Part shown: positions 1-12,736 of the stretch, in pieces | Numbering within the stretch: position 1 is the stretch's first letter | Layout of the letters: each line of letters begins with the position of its first letter | NCBI RefSeq assembly: GCF_040581485.1 | Contig: NC_090134.1 | Span: 806,001 to 870,000 of the forward strand | Length of the DNA stretch: 64,000 bases | Reading direction: 5' to 3' | Origin: Linepithema humile | Taxonomy: Eukaryota; Arthropoda; Insecta; Hymenoptera; Formicidae | Made by a program: the position numbers and the translations under genes | Notes under the pieces: generated by a model | What the model saw: the letters and a program-made list of their open reading frames with translations, nothing else | Database searches by the model: none | What the model was told of the DNA's origin: nothing

Positions 1-1859
1 TACAACGTATGTGAGAACTGCTTTTTTATAATAGTCCGACATCAATTCCAAGTTTCTTATAACTGTTGATAGAAGATGTGCCTTCTCGGCATATATTCCT
101 AAATAAAAAAAATAAAATTTTGTAGTAAAAATACTTTGTCACTTATTCTTATGTATGCCTGTATATGTATCGCATACATATACATATTCTTCATCATAAT
201 TGATTATTTTAAGTTTTAACAAGTCAATTTATATACCTGGTGCTTCAAACATAAGATTGCAAAAATGTACATGTAGATAATAATAGGATGGTTGATAATG
301 CAAGTATATTCTAAGCTGTGACGCAGGTACATTGAATTTTTCGCTGATCGCTTTGATCCCAGCATCTCGTATATTTTTTAGTAAAGGAAGATGAGAGGCA
401 TCTAATTCTCTCAATGATTTTATCTTTTGAAATGGCAAAGCCAATAATTTTAATGTATCTCGTTGTCCATCCCATTTGAGATCTGTTACTAATACAAAAC
501 CGGTATCATTGTCACGATCCTCATAAATAATAGTTTCTTGTTCAGCTTTGTGTTCCAAAATATTAGTTACCCACTGAAAAGGAAACAGAGTGTGAAAAAT
601 AAGATTTTTATTTCTTGAATAATATTCAGATATTCAATCTTATTCATTAAAAAAAAAAAAAAAAAAAATTTCCTTAAAATTGTTATTCAAAAATGAGTAT
701 TTATTATAAATATTCAACCAATATTTTCTGAATATAACTCATTATTTTTTAAATATAATTGTTACTTTTCAGTGCACGTCTTCCAGTAGTTTAACAATTT
801 TTTGATTCCTTACCAAAAATCTTTTGGTTGAAAAATTATTCAATTATGCACCAGTTTTATGTTTATCAACATTAAAAAATATTTAGTACATTTTCCACTA
901 ATTCAGATCTTTAATACAATCTTCTACACATTGAGTTGGATCTTTTTTAAACTTTGAATATATAGTAATCTGATAGCATTAAAAAGAAATTTAAATTATA
1001 TAAATGTAATAAGATAATTTCCTAATAACAATATGCTTAAAACTATAATGCACAACTTCCTTCAATAAATGTTTCAATGAAAAAGCTGAGAAACTATTGT
1101 AAGAAATATGTTGAAAAATACTATAATTATATAAAATAAGCTGCTGTACTATATTATTTTTATAATATTTATTTTTCAACAATAATTTTATAGACTTTAT
1201 TTTACTTTCCCTCTTATATCATATACAAACTATACCTCCAAACTGAAGCTCTTTGACTCTATATGAGGAAGAGTAACTTGCTCATAAAGTTCATATGTCT
1301 CATCTATTATATATAACTCTTGTTTTTTGTATTTATCGATATGACTTTGTGTGGCAGGATATATCACAGTCGCATGTAAACCTGTAAGAGATATTTGTTT
1401 GTAAACAGATGACTAATACACTAATATATGAAAGATTAACAGAAATATCGATGTACTATTATACTCCTCTGTTGGAAAGCAATCATAATTCTTGTAGATA
1501 TCGTTGGCGAGATACTTCCGAAAAACTGTATTCTCATTGAAATACCCCTTTTTCAAGGTCGATTTGTCATAAGAAAAGCTCTTCTGTTCCAGTAAAACAA
1601 CAGCCGGATCCTCGCGGTCCTCGAATTTTCCCTCTACGCATATCATTTTTCGTGCACAATTATTTTGTAGCACTCGTGTCACTTCAAAATTTGACAAATT
1701 TAGCTCTGTCTCGCCATTCGGTTGTTTCTCATCGGCATTCTCAACTGTGTTTTTCTCATCTGAATTTTCAATGGTATTCTCGTTGTCTAATTTAGTTTTT
1801 TTTGTCGGTGGACAGTCCACGTCGTTGACACTTGCACATTTGTCCGCCATACTTGTCAT
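1..1859 (-). CDS. DCPS: DcpS, scavenger mRNA decapping enzyme (3' end cut by window edge)
   Basis: HIT-family pyrophosphatase that hydrolyses the m7GpppN cap left after 3'-to-5' mRNA decay, and so clears cap structures. Coding exons on the minus strand are 1859-1457, 1381-1236, 573-237 and 98-1 (continuing off the window). All junctions keep frame. The second exon opens LHATVIYPAT and the third runs from WVTNILEHKAE to LMFEAPG, both typical of DcpS. The catalytic region reads QPSYYYLHVHF. The central His (about residue 284) and the last His of the HIT triad are present, but the first His seen in human and yeast DcpS is Tyr here. The N-terminus is a variable acidic/Lys stretch (KKTKLDNE) followed by the swapped dimer domain. 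The start may be the ATG at 1859-1857 or the one at 1850-1848 (MADK). The last tens of residues lie outside the window. The gene is divergent from PRPF40. Confidence 0.95.
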
Positions 1860-3288
1860 TAAGTACACTTTTTAATCATAAAAGTATACAAAATTGTATA
1901 AAACAGAAAATACCGGCCGGATGCGAGATTAGACGCCGAAATTGATCGCGTTAAAACACGGTAGAACCAGATGGTACAAAACCAGAGATGCCACAATGGA
2001 GACGTGGTATACCGAGTAACTGTAGTGGAGGGAATAACACACACAATAAAGAACCGCATACGGCTTCGTGTTTCAACTAGCTCGAATAGTAGAAAAGAGT
2101 ACCCATGATGTTTTTTCTGTCTCGTTCCTATCGAAGCGGCAACGAAGGCGACGTTGCATGTTTCTTTGATTTACGCATATCAGAAGATGAAAATAATTAA
2201 CATTAATAAATTTTAAAAAGATAAAACAAGACGATGGAAATATTTTGCAAGTATTCTGATACCGTCACCGATTGTAATATGATTAAGTGTCGCATAATTA
2301 TCTTATCGAAACCGGGAATTCAACTTTTAATATTTAATTAACAAATTATTAATAATTGTTGCATTTTTAATTTTACAACAAAAAAACTTTCTACAAATCT
2401 TAAAAAAGACGTATAAATTATTTAAGAATTTTACGAACATTATAACACTATCGAAAGTAGTCTAGAAATGAGAATCAGCATGTAGAGAGATAAAGGTTAC
2501 CCGTTGGAACGGCCCGAAACGCTCCATTTTAGCCGGGATTTTAAAAATTGTTAATAGGAACACATGATGTTATAAGAGTTCGCTCGAGTATCAGCTGCAC
2601 GGAGGTGTGGCTTGGCGTCCCTATAGCTCGGCAGAGGGGAACATAGCAGTAGGAAGCCCTCTTCGGATTGGCTGTTGCTCTTTGAATGGCGGTATGGAGG
2701 AGTGGCTATCTTTGACTGAGAGCCTTCTTTTGATTGGCTGTTGCCATGGAAACTCTGGCAGCCATGCAAATGCAACAACCAATCCAAAGACGGCTTTCCA
2801 CTTCCTAACGCTCCCCTCTGCCGAGCTCTAGCGGCGCCAAGACACACCTCCGTCTAGTTGATTCTTGAGCGAGCTCCTTTATCATCATGTATTCCTATTA
2901 ACAAATCTTTAAAATCCCGGCTAAGATGGAGCGTTTCGGGCCGTCCTTACGAGCAAACCTTAACCTCTCTATGTGCTTACTTACGCTTCTAGACTATTTT
3001 TGACAGTGTTAGGATGCTCGTAAAATTCTTAAATAATTCATACGTCTTTTTTTTAAGTTTTTGGAAGGTTTTTTGTTCTAAAATTCGAAATGCAAATTGT
3101 TAATAATTTGTTAATTAAATATTAAAAGTCGGGTTCCCAGCTTCAATGAAATGAAACAATACTTATTACATCTCAATCGATTTCCAGTTTAGGAAGGGTT
3201 AAGGAAGGGCCGATTCTCCATTTTGGCATCACTAAAGTTTGCGTTTACAGTTACACGTCGAGATATATAGTTCGTGTAGTTCAATGTG
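1860..3288. other. Intergenic region between divergent DcpS and PRPF40
   Basis: This holds both 5' regions of the divergent gene pair and no convincing coding sequence. Most of it is the large imperfect palindrome described separately at 2265-3188. The flanks at 1860-2260 and 3189-3288 are the likely proximal promoters and 5' UTRs. No TATA box can be assigned with confidence. Confidence 0.6.
2265..3188. repeat. 0.9-kb imperfect palindrome (foldback element) between DcpS and PRPF40
   Basis: The two halves are reverse complements about a centre near 2726. Anchors include GGCCCGAAACGCTCCAT at 2511-2527 against its complement at 2926-2942, CTCGGCAGAGGGG at 2627-2639 against 2813-2825, and CTTTTAATATTTAATTAAC from about 2324 against about 3128. 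The arms are around 450 bp each and have diverged, with scattered mismatches and small indels, so the structure is old. The core carries CCAAT boxes on both strands (2667-2671, 2733-2737, 2779-2783). It could be a foldback or MITE-type transposon, or an inverted duplication now serving as a bidirectional promoter. No target-site duplication could be defined. Confidence 0.85.
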
Positions 3289-6200
3289 ATGAGTAGTGGA
3301 GAGGGAGTGGAGAGTGGCATGAGTTTTGTGTGGTTTTTTTGCAGTGGATCTTAGCGGATCACACTGATATTCAGAGATTCAGGTTATGAGTTGTGAATAG
3401 TGTTTATAAGCAGCAGATTTATTGTAGATGTTCTGATCGTGTGAACAATCGCAAAGTCTGCTTTGTAACATTCTACTTGGCGGGCTCTCAATACAAATGG
3501 CATGTAGATCGAGTGTTACAATCTATAAGCGTCGTATCTAGTAACCTAACCTAACCTCTCTGAGATAGAAAATTAAATTTCAAAATAAATTTTTCCGCTT
3601 TGAATGGTCTATTGATCTAATAACGTGGCAATAATGAATAACAATAATTATAAATGTTAATGATTATCGCTAAAAAGCATGTTTATAGTTCCTTCGTTTT
3701 TCATTTTTATAAATTTGAGATAAATAAAAAATGGACCGAAAGCATAGCTATAAAATCGAATATAACACGAGAAATATAATCTAACGCGTTATATTGCGCT
3801 TTACAAAATTGCTAATTATCCAACTGACACATACATTCCCAAAATTAGGCTTCAAATGATGGTATTCCAGCACCCACCGCCGTAACAGGATTTCCATCGG
3901 CAACACCAAATATCGCATCTAGCTTTGTACCACCTATTATGCCTACAGCACCCTTTATTCCTCCACCTAGTTTACCACCAGGTCCTCCAGGTATAATGCC
4001 GCCTCAGTTTTCCATACCTCCGCCAGGTTTTACTTTTCCTATCACCGCAGCACCTCCTCCAGAGGCTGGAGTTATAGGTTAATATATGCCGCTAAATATT
4101 TACGCTGATCTATAATATTAATGATATATTTTTTATTTAAATAATTGGTTTTACATTACAGCTGCATCGCCGCAGATAACAGCACCGGGAATTCCCCCTC
4201 CTTCGCCTATCGGCAGTGACACTGCTTCATCAATGTCAATTTCCACAACAGAGAAGAAGACTGATTGGAGTGAACACAAAGCACCGGATGGCAGAACATA
4301 TTATTATAACAATATCACAAAGCAATCATTATGGGAAAAGCCTGACGAATTAAAAACCCCAAGTGAACTATTGTTGTCACAGTGTCCGTGGAAAGAATAC
4401 AAAGCAGAGAATGGCAAAGTATATTTTCACAATGTAACCACCAAGGAGTCTAGATGGACAATACCGCCAGAATTGGAAGAATTGAAAACACGAATCATAG
4501 CTGAAGAAGCTGCAGCTGCAGCTGCTGCAGTTGTAGCAAATACCACAAATACGTAAGTAACATTAAATATAGTTATATAAGTATAGACATATTTTCTTTT
4601 AGTAAAAAAAATAATGTGAAGTTTCAGGCTACGTTTATCGCCAGTTTTTTTTTTATGTTTTCAGCAATATGGTTCCTGTAGCTATACAACACTTATCACC
4701 GAATGTGTCGACCATATCGCAGACCAGTACACCAGAATCAGGTGGTAAGTCCGCGATCGAGCAGGCGATGGCTGCTACACTTGCGGCGATTAATATCCCG
4801 ACACCGCCCACCAAGCCGGATGAAGACAGTAATTCTGCGATGGGCTCAGCTAACGATAGTCGCACCAGCACGCCTGAGCCAAAAATGCAATTTAAGGATA
4901 AGAAAGAAGCAGTCGAGGCATTTAAGGAACTGCTAAGGGAAAGAGACGTGCCATCGAATGTTACATGGGAACAAGCAGTTAAATTGATTCAGACTGATGC
5001 TAGATATCCGCAGATGAAGAAATTGAATGAACGTAAACAGGCTTTCAATTCATACAAAACACAAAAGCTGAAGGAAGAGCGCGAGCAAGAGAGACTTAGG
5101 TAAATATTGTGTTTATTTCTTTGGCTGTTTAATTATACATCGAATCTTGCAAGTACAATAACGCAGCATATTTTTTTTAAACAGGTTGAAAAAGGCCAAG
5201 GAAGATTTAGAACAATTCTTGTTGATAAACGATAGAATGTTGAGCACGACCAAGTATTACAAGTGCGAAGAGCTGTTCGGTAATCTGGAAGTTTGGAGAT
5301 CGGTTGGTGATTCGGATCGCCGAGACATCTATGAGGATGTTATCTTTAATCTGGCGAAACGCGAGAAAGAGGAGGCAAAGCAGTTGAAGAAGAGGAATAC
5401 CAAGAGACTGGCGCAAGTTCTCGATACAATGACCGAGGTGACGTACAGAACCACGTGGCAGGAGGCGCAAGCATTATTGTTACAGCATCCCGCGTTCGCG
5501 GAAGATGCGGATTTATTAGAAATGGACAAGGAGGACGCCTTGATTGTGTTTGAGAATCATATTCGGCAGTTGGAGAAGGACGAAGAGGAAGAAAAGGAGT
5601 GCGAAAAGAAACGTAGGAAACGGCAAGAAAGGAAGAATCGGGATGGCTTTATAGTGAGTGTAGCAGACTATTTTCAATTTTATTTTATTTATTGTTATAA
5701 CATATTTTAGCGCTTATATTTTATGCTTATTACAATTGTTACACATTTCAGTATCTACTCGATGAGCTTCACGAACAAGGGAAGCTCACATCAATGTCAC
5801 TTTGGGTAGAACTGTATCCTATGCTGTCCGCCGATCTTCGGTTTTCGGCTATGCTTGGTCAATCGGGCTCAACTCCTTTAGATCTTTTCAAATTCTACGT
5901 CGAAGATTTGAAGTCCCGATTCCACGACGAAAAAAAGATTATCCGTGAAATACTCAAAGACAAGAACTTTGAAGTGCAAGTTAACACGACTTTCGAGGAA
6001 TTTGCCACGGTCGTATGCGAGGATCGAAAATCAGCTACTCTGGATGCAGGTAATGTTAAATTGACATATAATTTGTTGCTAGAAAAGGCGGAAGCGCGCG
6101 AGAAAGAACGTGTCAAGGAAGAGACAAGAAAATTCAAGAAGTTGGAGACTGGTTTCAAGAATTTGCTCAAGACACTGAATGTAGATTATCAAATGACATG

Positions 6201-6921
6201 GGAGGATGTGAGGCCGAAAATCGAGGAGGAACAAGACTTCAAGGCAATTACTTTGGAGAGTGAAAGAATGCGAATATTTAAAGAATATCAGCACGAGCTT
6301 GAAGAGAGCTGTAGTCATCATCACATTAGAAGTAAAAAGAAGAAGGCAAAAAAATTGAAACGTAAATCACGGTCGCGTTCACACAGTGTAAGTATTATCA
6401 AATGCAACCGCTTTCTATTCTCATGATTTTTAATACATCGCAAAAATTGTAAAGTTGATTTGTTTTTCGACAGGAATCAGACGGCAGCGAGAAAGGCTTG
6501 AAGAGAAAACAGCATAAGTCACATTCACCCAGTATTCCCAGCCCCAGTAAATCTGACAGTTCCGAGTCAGAAACAAGAAAATCCAAGAGGAAAAAGAATA
6601 AGAAAAAGAGAGGCCGTAGTCATTCTGTATGTGCTAAATATTCTATATAACTATATTCTGTTGGTGTAGTTGATCAGAGATAGTTTTCATATTTTATCAC
6701 ATTTTTCCCAATATTTTTTCCAGCGCTCGCATTCAAGATTACCATCTTCCGAGGAATCGCCGGAAGGAAAACGGAAAGAGGAGAAACATAGAAGGGCTTC
6801 GGTTCACAGTGAGGGTTCTGTTACAGAAAATAATGAACACCATGAGCTTTCCGAAGATGAGTTGGAAAAGCAAAGGGCGCAACTCTTACGCGAGCTTCAA
6901 ATGCAACAGGAGGAGAACTAA
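3289..6921 (+). CDS. PRPF40A: PRPF40, pre-mRNA processing factor 40 (WW/FF-domain U1 snRNP factor)
   Basis: Nuclear splicing factor that bridges the U1 snRNP and branch-point proteins during 5' splice-site recognition. Exons are 3289-3327 (tentative), 3849-4077, 4162-4552, 4665-5099, 5185-5653, 5752-6387, 6474-6626 and 6724-6921. From 3849 every junction closes in frame, giving about 849 aa with the tentative first exon. The order is a Pro/Gly-rich N-terminus, WW1 (TDWSEHKAPDGRTYYYNN..SLWEKP), WW2 (CPWKEYKAENGKVYFHN..SRWTIP), a short poly-Ala run, six FF-type repeats (starting VEAFKELLRERDVP, LEQFLLINDRMLS, LAQVLDTMTEVTY, YLLDELHEQGKL, IREILKDKNFEV and FKNLLKTLNVDY), and a Lys/Arg/Ser-rich tail ending in an SEDELEKQRAQLLREL coil. 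The start is uncertain: ATG 3289 with a weak GTGTGG donor fits phase, but another upstream exon is possible. Confidence 0.93.
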
Positions 6922-8783
6922 TCGTTTTTTAAAATTTTTTTGGTTCTCTTCACTTTGATGATTTTTTATTTTTATTGAAAACAAAGAAATTCTTTGTTAT
7001 TCGAACATACGTATTATTTCAGGAAATGACAATGTATTAACAACCGAATTTAGTAGCATCTTTGAAGTATGTACAAATCATATATTGACAATGTTCAGTT
7101 TTGGAAAAGATCACAAGTCTAAAATATATATATCTATCATACATATATATAACGATGACGTTTGTGTGTAAAAATAGGACATTTTACATAACGTATTCCG
7201 GCCTTTCATCGCGCAGGTGAGCTTTTCTAAAGATGTATGACATCTTCCTCTTTCTTTTTCTATTCTTCAGCATTTGTCTGCTCGTTATTCTTTGCGATTA
7301 GGAAACAACGATGCGTGAAAAACAGGATATATGAGACGAGTTACTGGAGTACAATAGCATCAGATTTGCAAGTTTCTTTGTCGGCTCTATTGGCTCGCGT
7401 TAATATGTAAATTAACTTTCCTATGAAGCGTACTTTTTTAACTAACTACACTATAGCCAAGATTAATCCGGAGAAAATTTGTTTTAGTTAATATGGATAT
7501 TATTAACTATTTAATTTGAGGTAAGGAAATGACAAAAATGCCTCGCAAAAAAACATTTATTGTATCGAGAAAAGAGCTTCTAATTGTTCTGCTAAATCAA
7601 ATTTTTAGTCATTAAAATTAAGTTATAACTATAAAAAATTTTAAGATTTTAATTTATTTAAAAATAAACTTATTAATTTGTGTATTTCGCGACATAACAA
7701 GCATGCTATGAGAGAAAAATTCAATATGTTATCTGCCCCATTGATATTGATTAGACTCAATCTAGTTGTGAGAGAACTGATTTAGATTGTAATGGATATT
7801 GTGAAGTGTGGTTGTCTGATACATTCTATCTTTCAGATTATTTCCTTTTTTTTAAGCTAGAAAAAAATATTCAACATGTAGAAAAATGAGTTTAATAAAG
7901 TAAAAAAAACTTAAAAAAAAAAAAAATTTTTTTAGAAGATATAAAACTGCTAAAAAAAATGTATTTCTATATTGTAATTGCAATAGTTTATGCTAGATCG
8001 AGATGCTTAAATTGCAATGGTCGGCAAAAAGGAGAGAAAACGAAAGGATAATAAAATTGGTGGCTAATTAGGCAGGTGTTAATATTTGGTCTTATTCGTC
8101 AAAATTATATTTTGAAAGTGTCACAATTTTTCTAATGGCAAAATATCGGCGATAAGTACACAGAGATTGGCACAGGTATAGTAGATAATTATATTAATAA
8201 TTTACTAATATAAAAATAAAGAGTGTCAATGCATAATTTTAAATTTTGGCAAGTTTGCGATATGTTGAGATAATTGAAATCTGTGTTTATTCACGAAGCA
8301 CGACAAAAACACGATGCGATCGGTGCGTTTTCGGTTGACATTTTTGACAAATTTGACATTGCAAAAATTTTGTCGATATTGATATCGCTGACGAACCATT
8401 TGTAGTCTAATAGGTTCATATAGATGCCGGTTATGTTATACGTCCCTGGGCGCTTTTGCGAAGGTGGGGAACGTTCTAAACGCGCTTCTCCGTAAGGCAT
8501 TTCGCCCGATGGTGCGGTGGCATCGGGTCGTGCATTTCGTGGTTTCATCAAATTTCGTCGCAGTTTCGGCCATTTGGCACACTGAATACAGTGGGCCGAG
8601 AACGCGAGAACGCGAGAGATTTGGGCACAATAGGATACGATCGTGTCATCTGGTGGGACGTGTCAGTTGCAAAGGGCTTGCGTCTGCTTTTTAGATCGTG
8701 TGTGACGAAGGGCGCGCGCCGACGTCATTTCTCTCTCTCTTTCTCTCTTTTTGTATCCCGTCCCAACACGTTTCCACTGAAAG
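6922..8783. other. PRPF40 3' UTR and ALDH4A1 5' region
   Basis: The left part is AT-rich and probably holds the PRPF40 3' UTR. A canonical AATAAA lies far downstream at 7894-7899 and none is close to the stop codon. From about 8440 the base composition becomes CpG-rich (repeated cgcgag), as expected of the ALDH4A1 promoter and 5' UTR. A minus-strand open frame at 8291-8551 has no recognisable protein features. I see no other gene here. Confidence 0.5.
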
Positions 8784-11700
8784 ATGTTGGGCTTGGTTTG
8801 CCGTCACACGGTGCTGGCAAATGCCCAAAAGTGAGTAATAAATCCAGCAGTTTTCGTCGCACGATGCTACGTAATCTATTCTTTAACTTTAGTTTTTAAG
8901 AATTATCAACGATGACGATATCGATCATATGGCACCGCAATCGTGCGCTTTTGCAGGTTGCACGATTTCAGTCACCTTTGATTCACCAACTGTGCTCGGT
9001 GATTTCGCGATGTTTGCTTCGGCTTACAAATATTTTTGTGAATAGAAATAAAAAAAGAATTTTCCATCGATCGCGCTTGAGCGATACATCGCTGCAAGGT
9101 GGTGATATGCGTCATGTGGTTAGAGTTAATCAACGGCGATGCAGTTGACTGTTTATAAGATCATTCGCATCAACACGCATTTTATTAAAGCAAACTATCA
9201 TTTTCTACAGTCCACCGGTTATAATATGAATAAGAAAAAAAATTTTAAATCGGTCAATATCAATTGTTAATCGTGGTTAACACTAACATTGACGTGGTTC
9301 GCTTGGACTTCTCGCTCCTAATTGTCATTTCTATCGAATAGAAATTTGTTATTTTTTTTATCTTTATTTTTCCAGAAATAATATAAATTATATATTCCGC
9401 TGAGCAAAACGTCATTTGTCAGACGAAAGAACATCACTCTGACAGTTGGCATCGTTGTTAATTAACGCCGATCACAATCTACTATAAATACACATAAATA
9501 TTTTTGTACACATAAATGAATCCCTCTATTTACGCACGGTTTGAAAAGAAACGTGCAAAATTACAGAGCGGAGTTATTTGCATAATGTGACTTTGTGTAT
9601 CAAAGTAATTATTCCAAGAGATTGACAATTGAAAAAGATATTTTCAGACTATTTAGTGCAATGATATATTATTATCGTGAGAGTAGTATTTTTTTTCGGC
9701 GATCTAATTTATATGCAGTAGAATTTGTCATAATTATCTATTATCGTTAAATATCGATAACCGTGCTAATTAGGGTCAAGTTGAGAAGATTATAATATTA
9801 TACTTGCGATGTTTCTTTTCCGCATATCTTCGTGTCAATGATCTTTCATCGAATATTAACTCAATAGTACTTAACGATGCAAATATGATAATTTTTCTCA
9901 CTATGGGACATGATATCTCGATATTATGACACAAAACTCCTTCTCTCGCATCATCCGATGCGATTCCGATATTTCTGACAGGCTATATGCCGACGGCAAT
10001 TAAACAAATAACATTTTCTCAAGTATGACGCGATAAGTAAACAAGGAACAACTCGTTTTCAAACTCAAGTGTACATACATTTGAGACGGCAATGATAAGA
10101 TTGTTGACTCGAGGATTTGCCACAAGTGGCCGGACAAATATTTGAAGATTGTATCGAAGACGAGATACAAATCTCCGTTTATTCTCTGTTTATTTTCTGT
10201 TCCACATCGCGACGAATTAAAGAGCATTTTTTTCTCCCCCCACTAACGTTGCTTATCATTTCGGCAGAGTCGGCACCAGGTTCCTAGGGTCGATAGTACC
10301 GATACCGAATCCAACAGAATTCCCACTGGAGAATGAACCTATTCTCAGTTACAAGAAGGGCAGCCCGGAGAGGAAGGAATTGGAGAAGGTCTTGGATAAG
10401 ATGGCCAGTGAGTGTGAAGAGGTGCCATTAGTTATCGGCAACGAGGAAATCAAAAGCAACCTGTGTAAATATCAAGTTATGGTACGTCCCGTCTCGCGAT
10501 TCAATCTCGATATTATTACCACTTTCCTACATCTGTTTCTAAAAACGCGTTTTAATTTGGCCCGCGGGATATCCGTGAATTTTTCAGCCGCACAATCACA
10601 AGGAGAAGATCGCCAAGTATTACTGGGCGACGCCGGATCTGGTGAAGAAAGCGATCAACGTCGCGGTGAAGGCGCAACGGGAATGGGAGAAACAGCCAAT
10701 CGAGAAGCGGCTGGAGATGTGGCTGAGGATAGCGGATCTTATGGCAACTAAGTACAGACAGCAGCTGAACGCCGCCACCATGCTCGGTCAAAGCAAGACC
10801 GTGATCCAGGCGGAAATCGACAGCGCGGCGGAGTTGATCGACTTCTTCAAGATGCATGCGTACTTTGTGAAGGAAGGCCTCAAGTACCAGCCGATCTCGC
10901 CGGATCAGCAGACTCGCAACTCGATTAGATATCGCGGCATGGATGGCTTCGTCGCGGCGGTGTCGCCCTTTAACTTTACCGCCATCGGCGGCAATCTCAG
11001 CTACACGCCGGCTCTGATGGTTCGTAACGCAGGCCACGCTGACAGAATTTTAATCAAACTTCGCATCGTAATGAAAATAACACATACGTGTTACGTCAAC
11101 TACCGCGATTGTAGGGCAACGCTGTGCTTTGGAAACCGTCCGACACCGCGTTATTGTCCAACTGGTGGATCTTCAAGATATGCAGGGAGGCCGGGGTGCC
11201 GCCCGGCATAGTGAATTTCGTTCCCTGCGAAGGACCCGTGTTCGGCGACACCATCACAACGTCGCCCTATCTCGCTGGGATCAACTTCACTGGCTCAGTG
11301 CCGACGTTCAACCGTCTATGGGCGCAGGTCGGCCAGAACCTCGCCAAGTACAGGAACTATCCGAAATTGGTTGGCGAATGCGGCGGCAAGAATTATCACT
11401 TGGTCCACTCGAGCGCCGACGTGGAATCGGTCGTTAACGCGACGATAAAGAGCGCGTTCGAGTTCAACGGGCAAAAGTGCTCCGCTTGCAGTAGAATGTA
11501 CGTGCCGGAGTCTCTGTGGGCCAAGGTGAGTTTTTCACGAAAACCCCACACTCTAGTTAATTTTTCAAGTGTACACTCGTGTGTGTTCTTTCGTTTCAGG
11601 TGAAAGACGGTCTTTTAGCTCTCCGCCAAAAGCTTACGATCGGCGACGTTCGAGATTTCACTGTATACACCGGCGCCGTTATAGATGCAGTCGCGTTTAA

Positions 11701-12550
11701 ACGCATTTCCGGTTACATCGAGTATGCGAAAAAGTCACCTAAGATGGAAATTATCGGCGGCGGAGGCTACGATGATTCGTACGTTTCGTCGCAACTATTA
11801 GCGCGACAGTTTTCCGTCAGCGAGCTGTCTTTGTAAAACACGAGTTTCCTTTCAGGTGCGGATACTTTATCGAACCAACGATAGTGCAGACCAAAGATCC
11901 GAAGGAGAAACTCATGACGGAGGAGATATTTGGCCCGGTACTGACGATATATGTTTATAAAGATTCCGATCTGGACGAGACGGTAAAGCTGGTAGACACG
12001 TCTACACCGTACGCTTTAACAGGCGCAATATTCGCGCAAGATGAGTAAGTGAAAGCTGGTTACAACTGCGGTATATGACACATTTCACACAACGATAGAA
12101 AAATGTCACGATTATATCGATCCTACTTGAAATTGCACGTTAAAACATCTTATTATTCTGTTGCGTCATACGTTAATGAAATTTTTAGTGCTGTGTAACT
12201 ACCACAGATATCTTTCGAGATGGCATTTTTTACTCAAAACAACATCGATAAACGGCCAAAGTTAATATTGTCGAACAACAATTTATTACTATTAAGACTT
12301 CATACATTATTACAGGAAATGGGCGAGGAAGGCGCTCGAGGACTTGAAGTACACCGCCGGTAATTTTTATATAAACGACAAATCTACCGGGTCTGTGGTC
12401 GGTCAACAGCCGTTTGGTGGTAGCCGAATGTCCGGTACAAACGACAAAGCTGGAGGACCTCAATATGCTTTTCGCTGGGCGTCTCCGCAAGCTATTAAGG
12501 AGACCTTTGTGCCCCTTCAGGAATACGACTATCCATACATGAGATCCTAA
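8784..12550 (+). CDS. ALDH4A1: ALDH4A1, delta-1-pyrroline-5-carboxylate dehydrogenase, mitochondrial
   Basis: NAD-dependent mitochondrial enzyme that oxidises glutamate-gamma-semialdehyde (from proline via P5C) to glutamate. Exons are 8784-8830, 10268-10481, 10588-11019, 11115-11525, 11600-11778, 11856-12044 and 12316-12550, giving 568 aa, close to the 563 aa of the human enzyme. The first exon encodes a short presequence (MLGLVCRHTVLANAQK) consistent with mitochondrial import. Signatures include PFNFTAIGGN, LWKPSDTA, INFTGSVPTFNRLW, the general-base Glu in VGECGGKN (about residue 319), the nucleophile Cys in NGQKCSACSRMY (about 353), EEIFGPVL and the C-terminal QQPFGGSRMSGTNDK. The offset from the human catalytic residues (314 and 348) is a constant +5, which supports the exon model. 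Intron 1 is about 1.4 kb and the other introns are short. The exon-3 donor is a non-consensus GTTCGT. Confidence 0.97.
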
Positions 12551-12667
12551 ACATGAATCATCGTTGTTTGCTGACACAACATTCGTCGTAATTTTCACCA
12601 ATAGTCGTGCGCCGCAAATCGAGAAACGCTCGTATGCAAAATTAATCAGCAAAGAATTGTGTGGGAT

Positions 12668-12673
12668 AATAAA
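12668..12673 (+). terminator. ALDH4A1 polyadenylation signal
   Basis: Canonical AATAAA about 120 bp after the ALDH4A1 stop codon and just upstream of the MITE at 12737. It is the first canonical signal after the stop. Confidence 0.55.
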
Positions 12674-12736
12674 CCATGGCATTGTTACATTCTGCTGCAT
12701 TAACTCGACAGGTCTTACTTGCTCAGGTAAGATATA

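Noticed and set aside
8291..8551. 86-aa open frame on the minus strand upstream of ALDH4A1
   Set aside because: No recognisable motif, mixed composition running from AT-rich to CpG-rich promoter DNA, and no splice context. Treated as chance.
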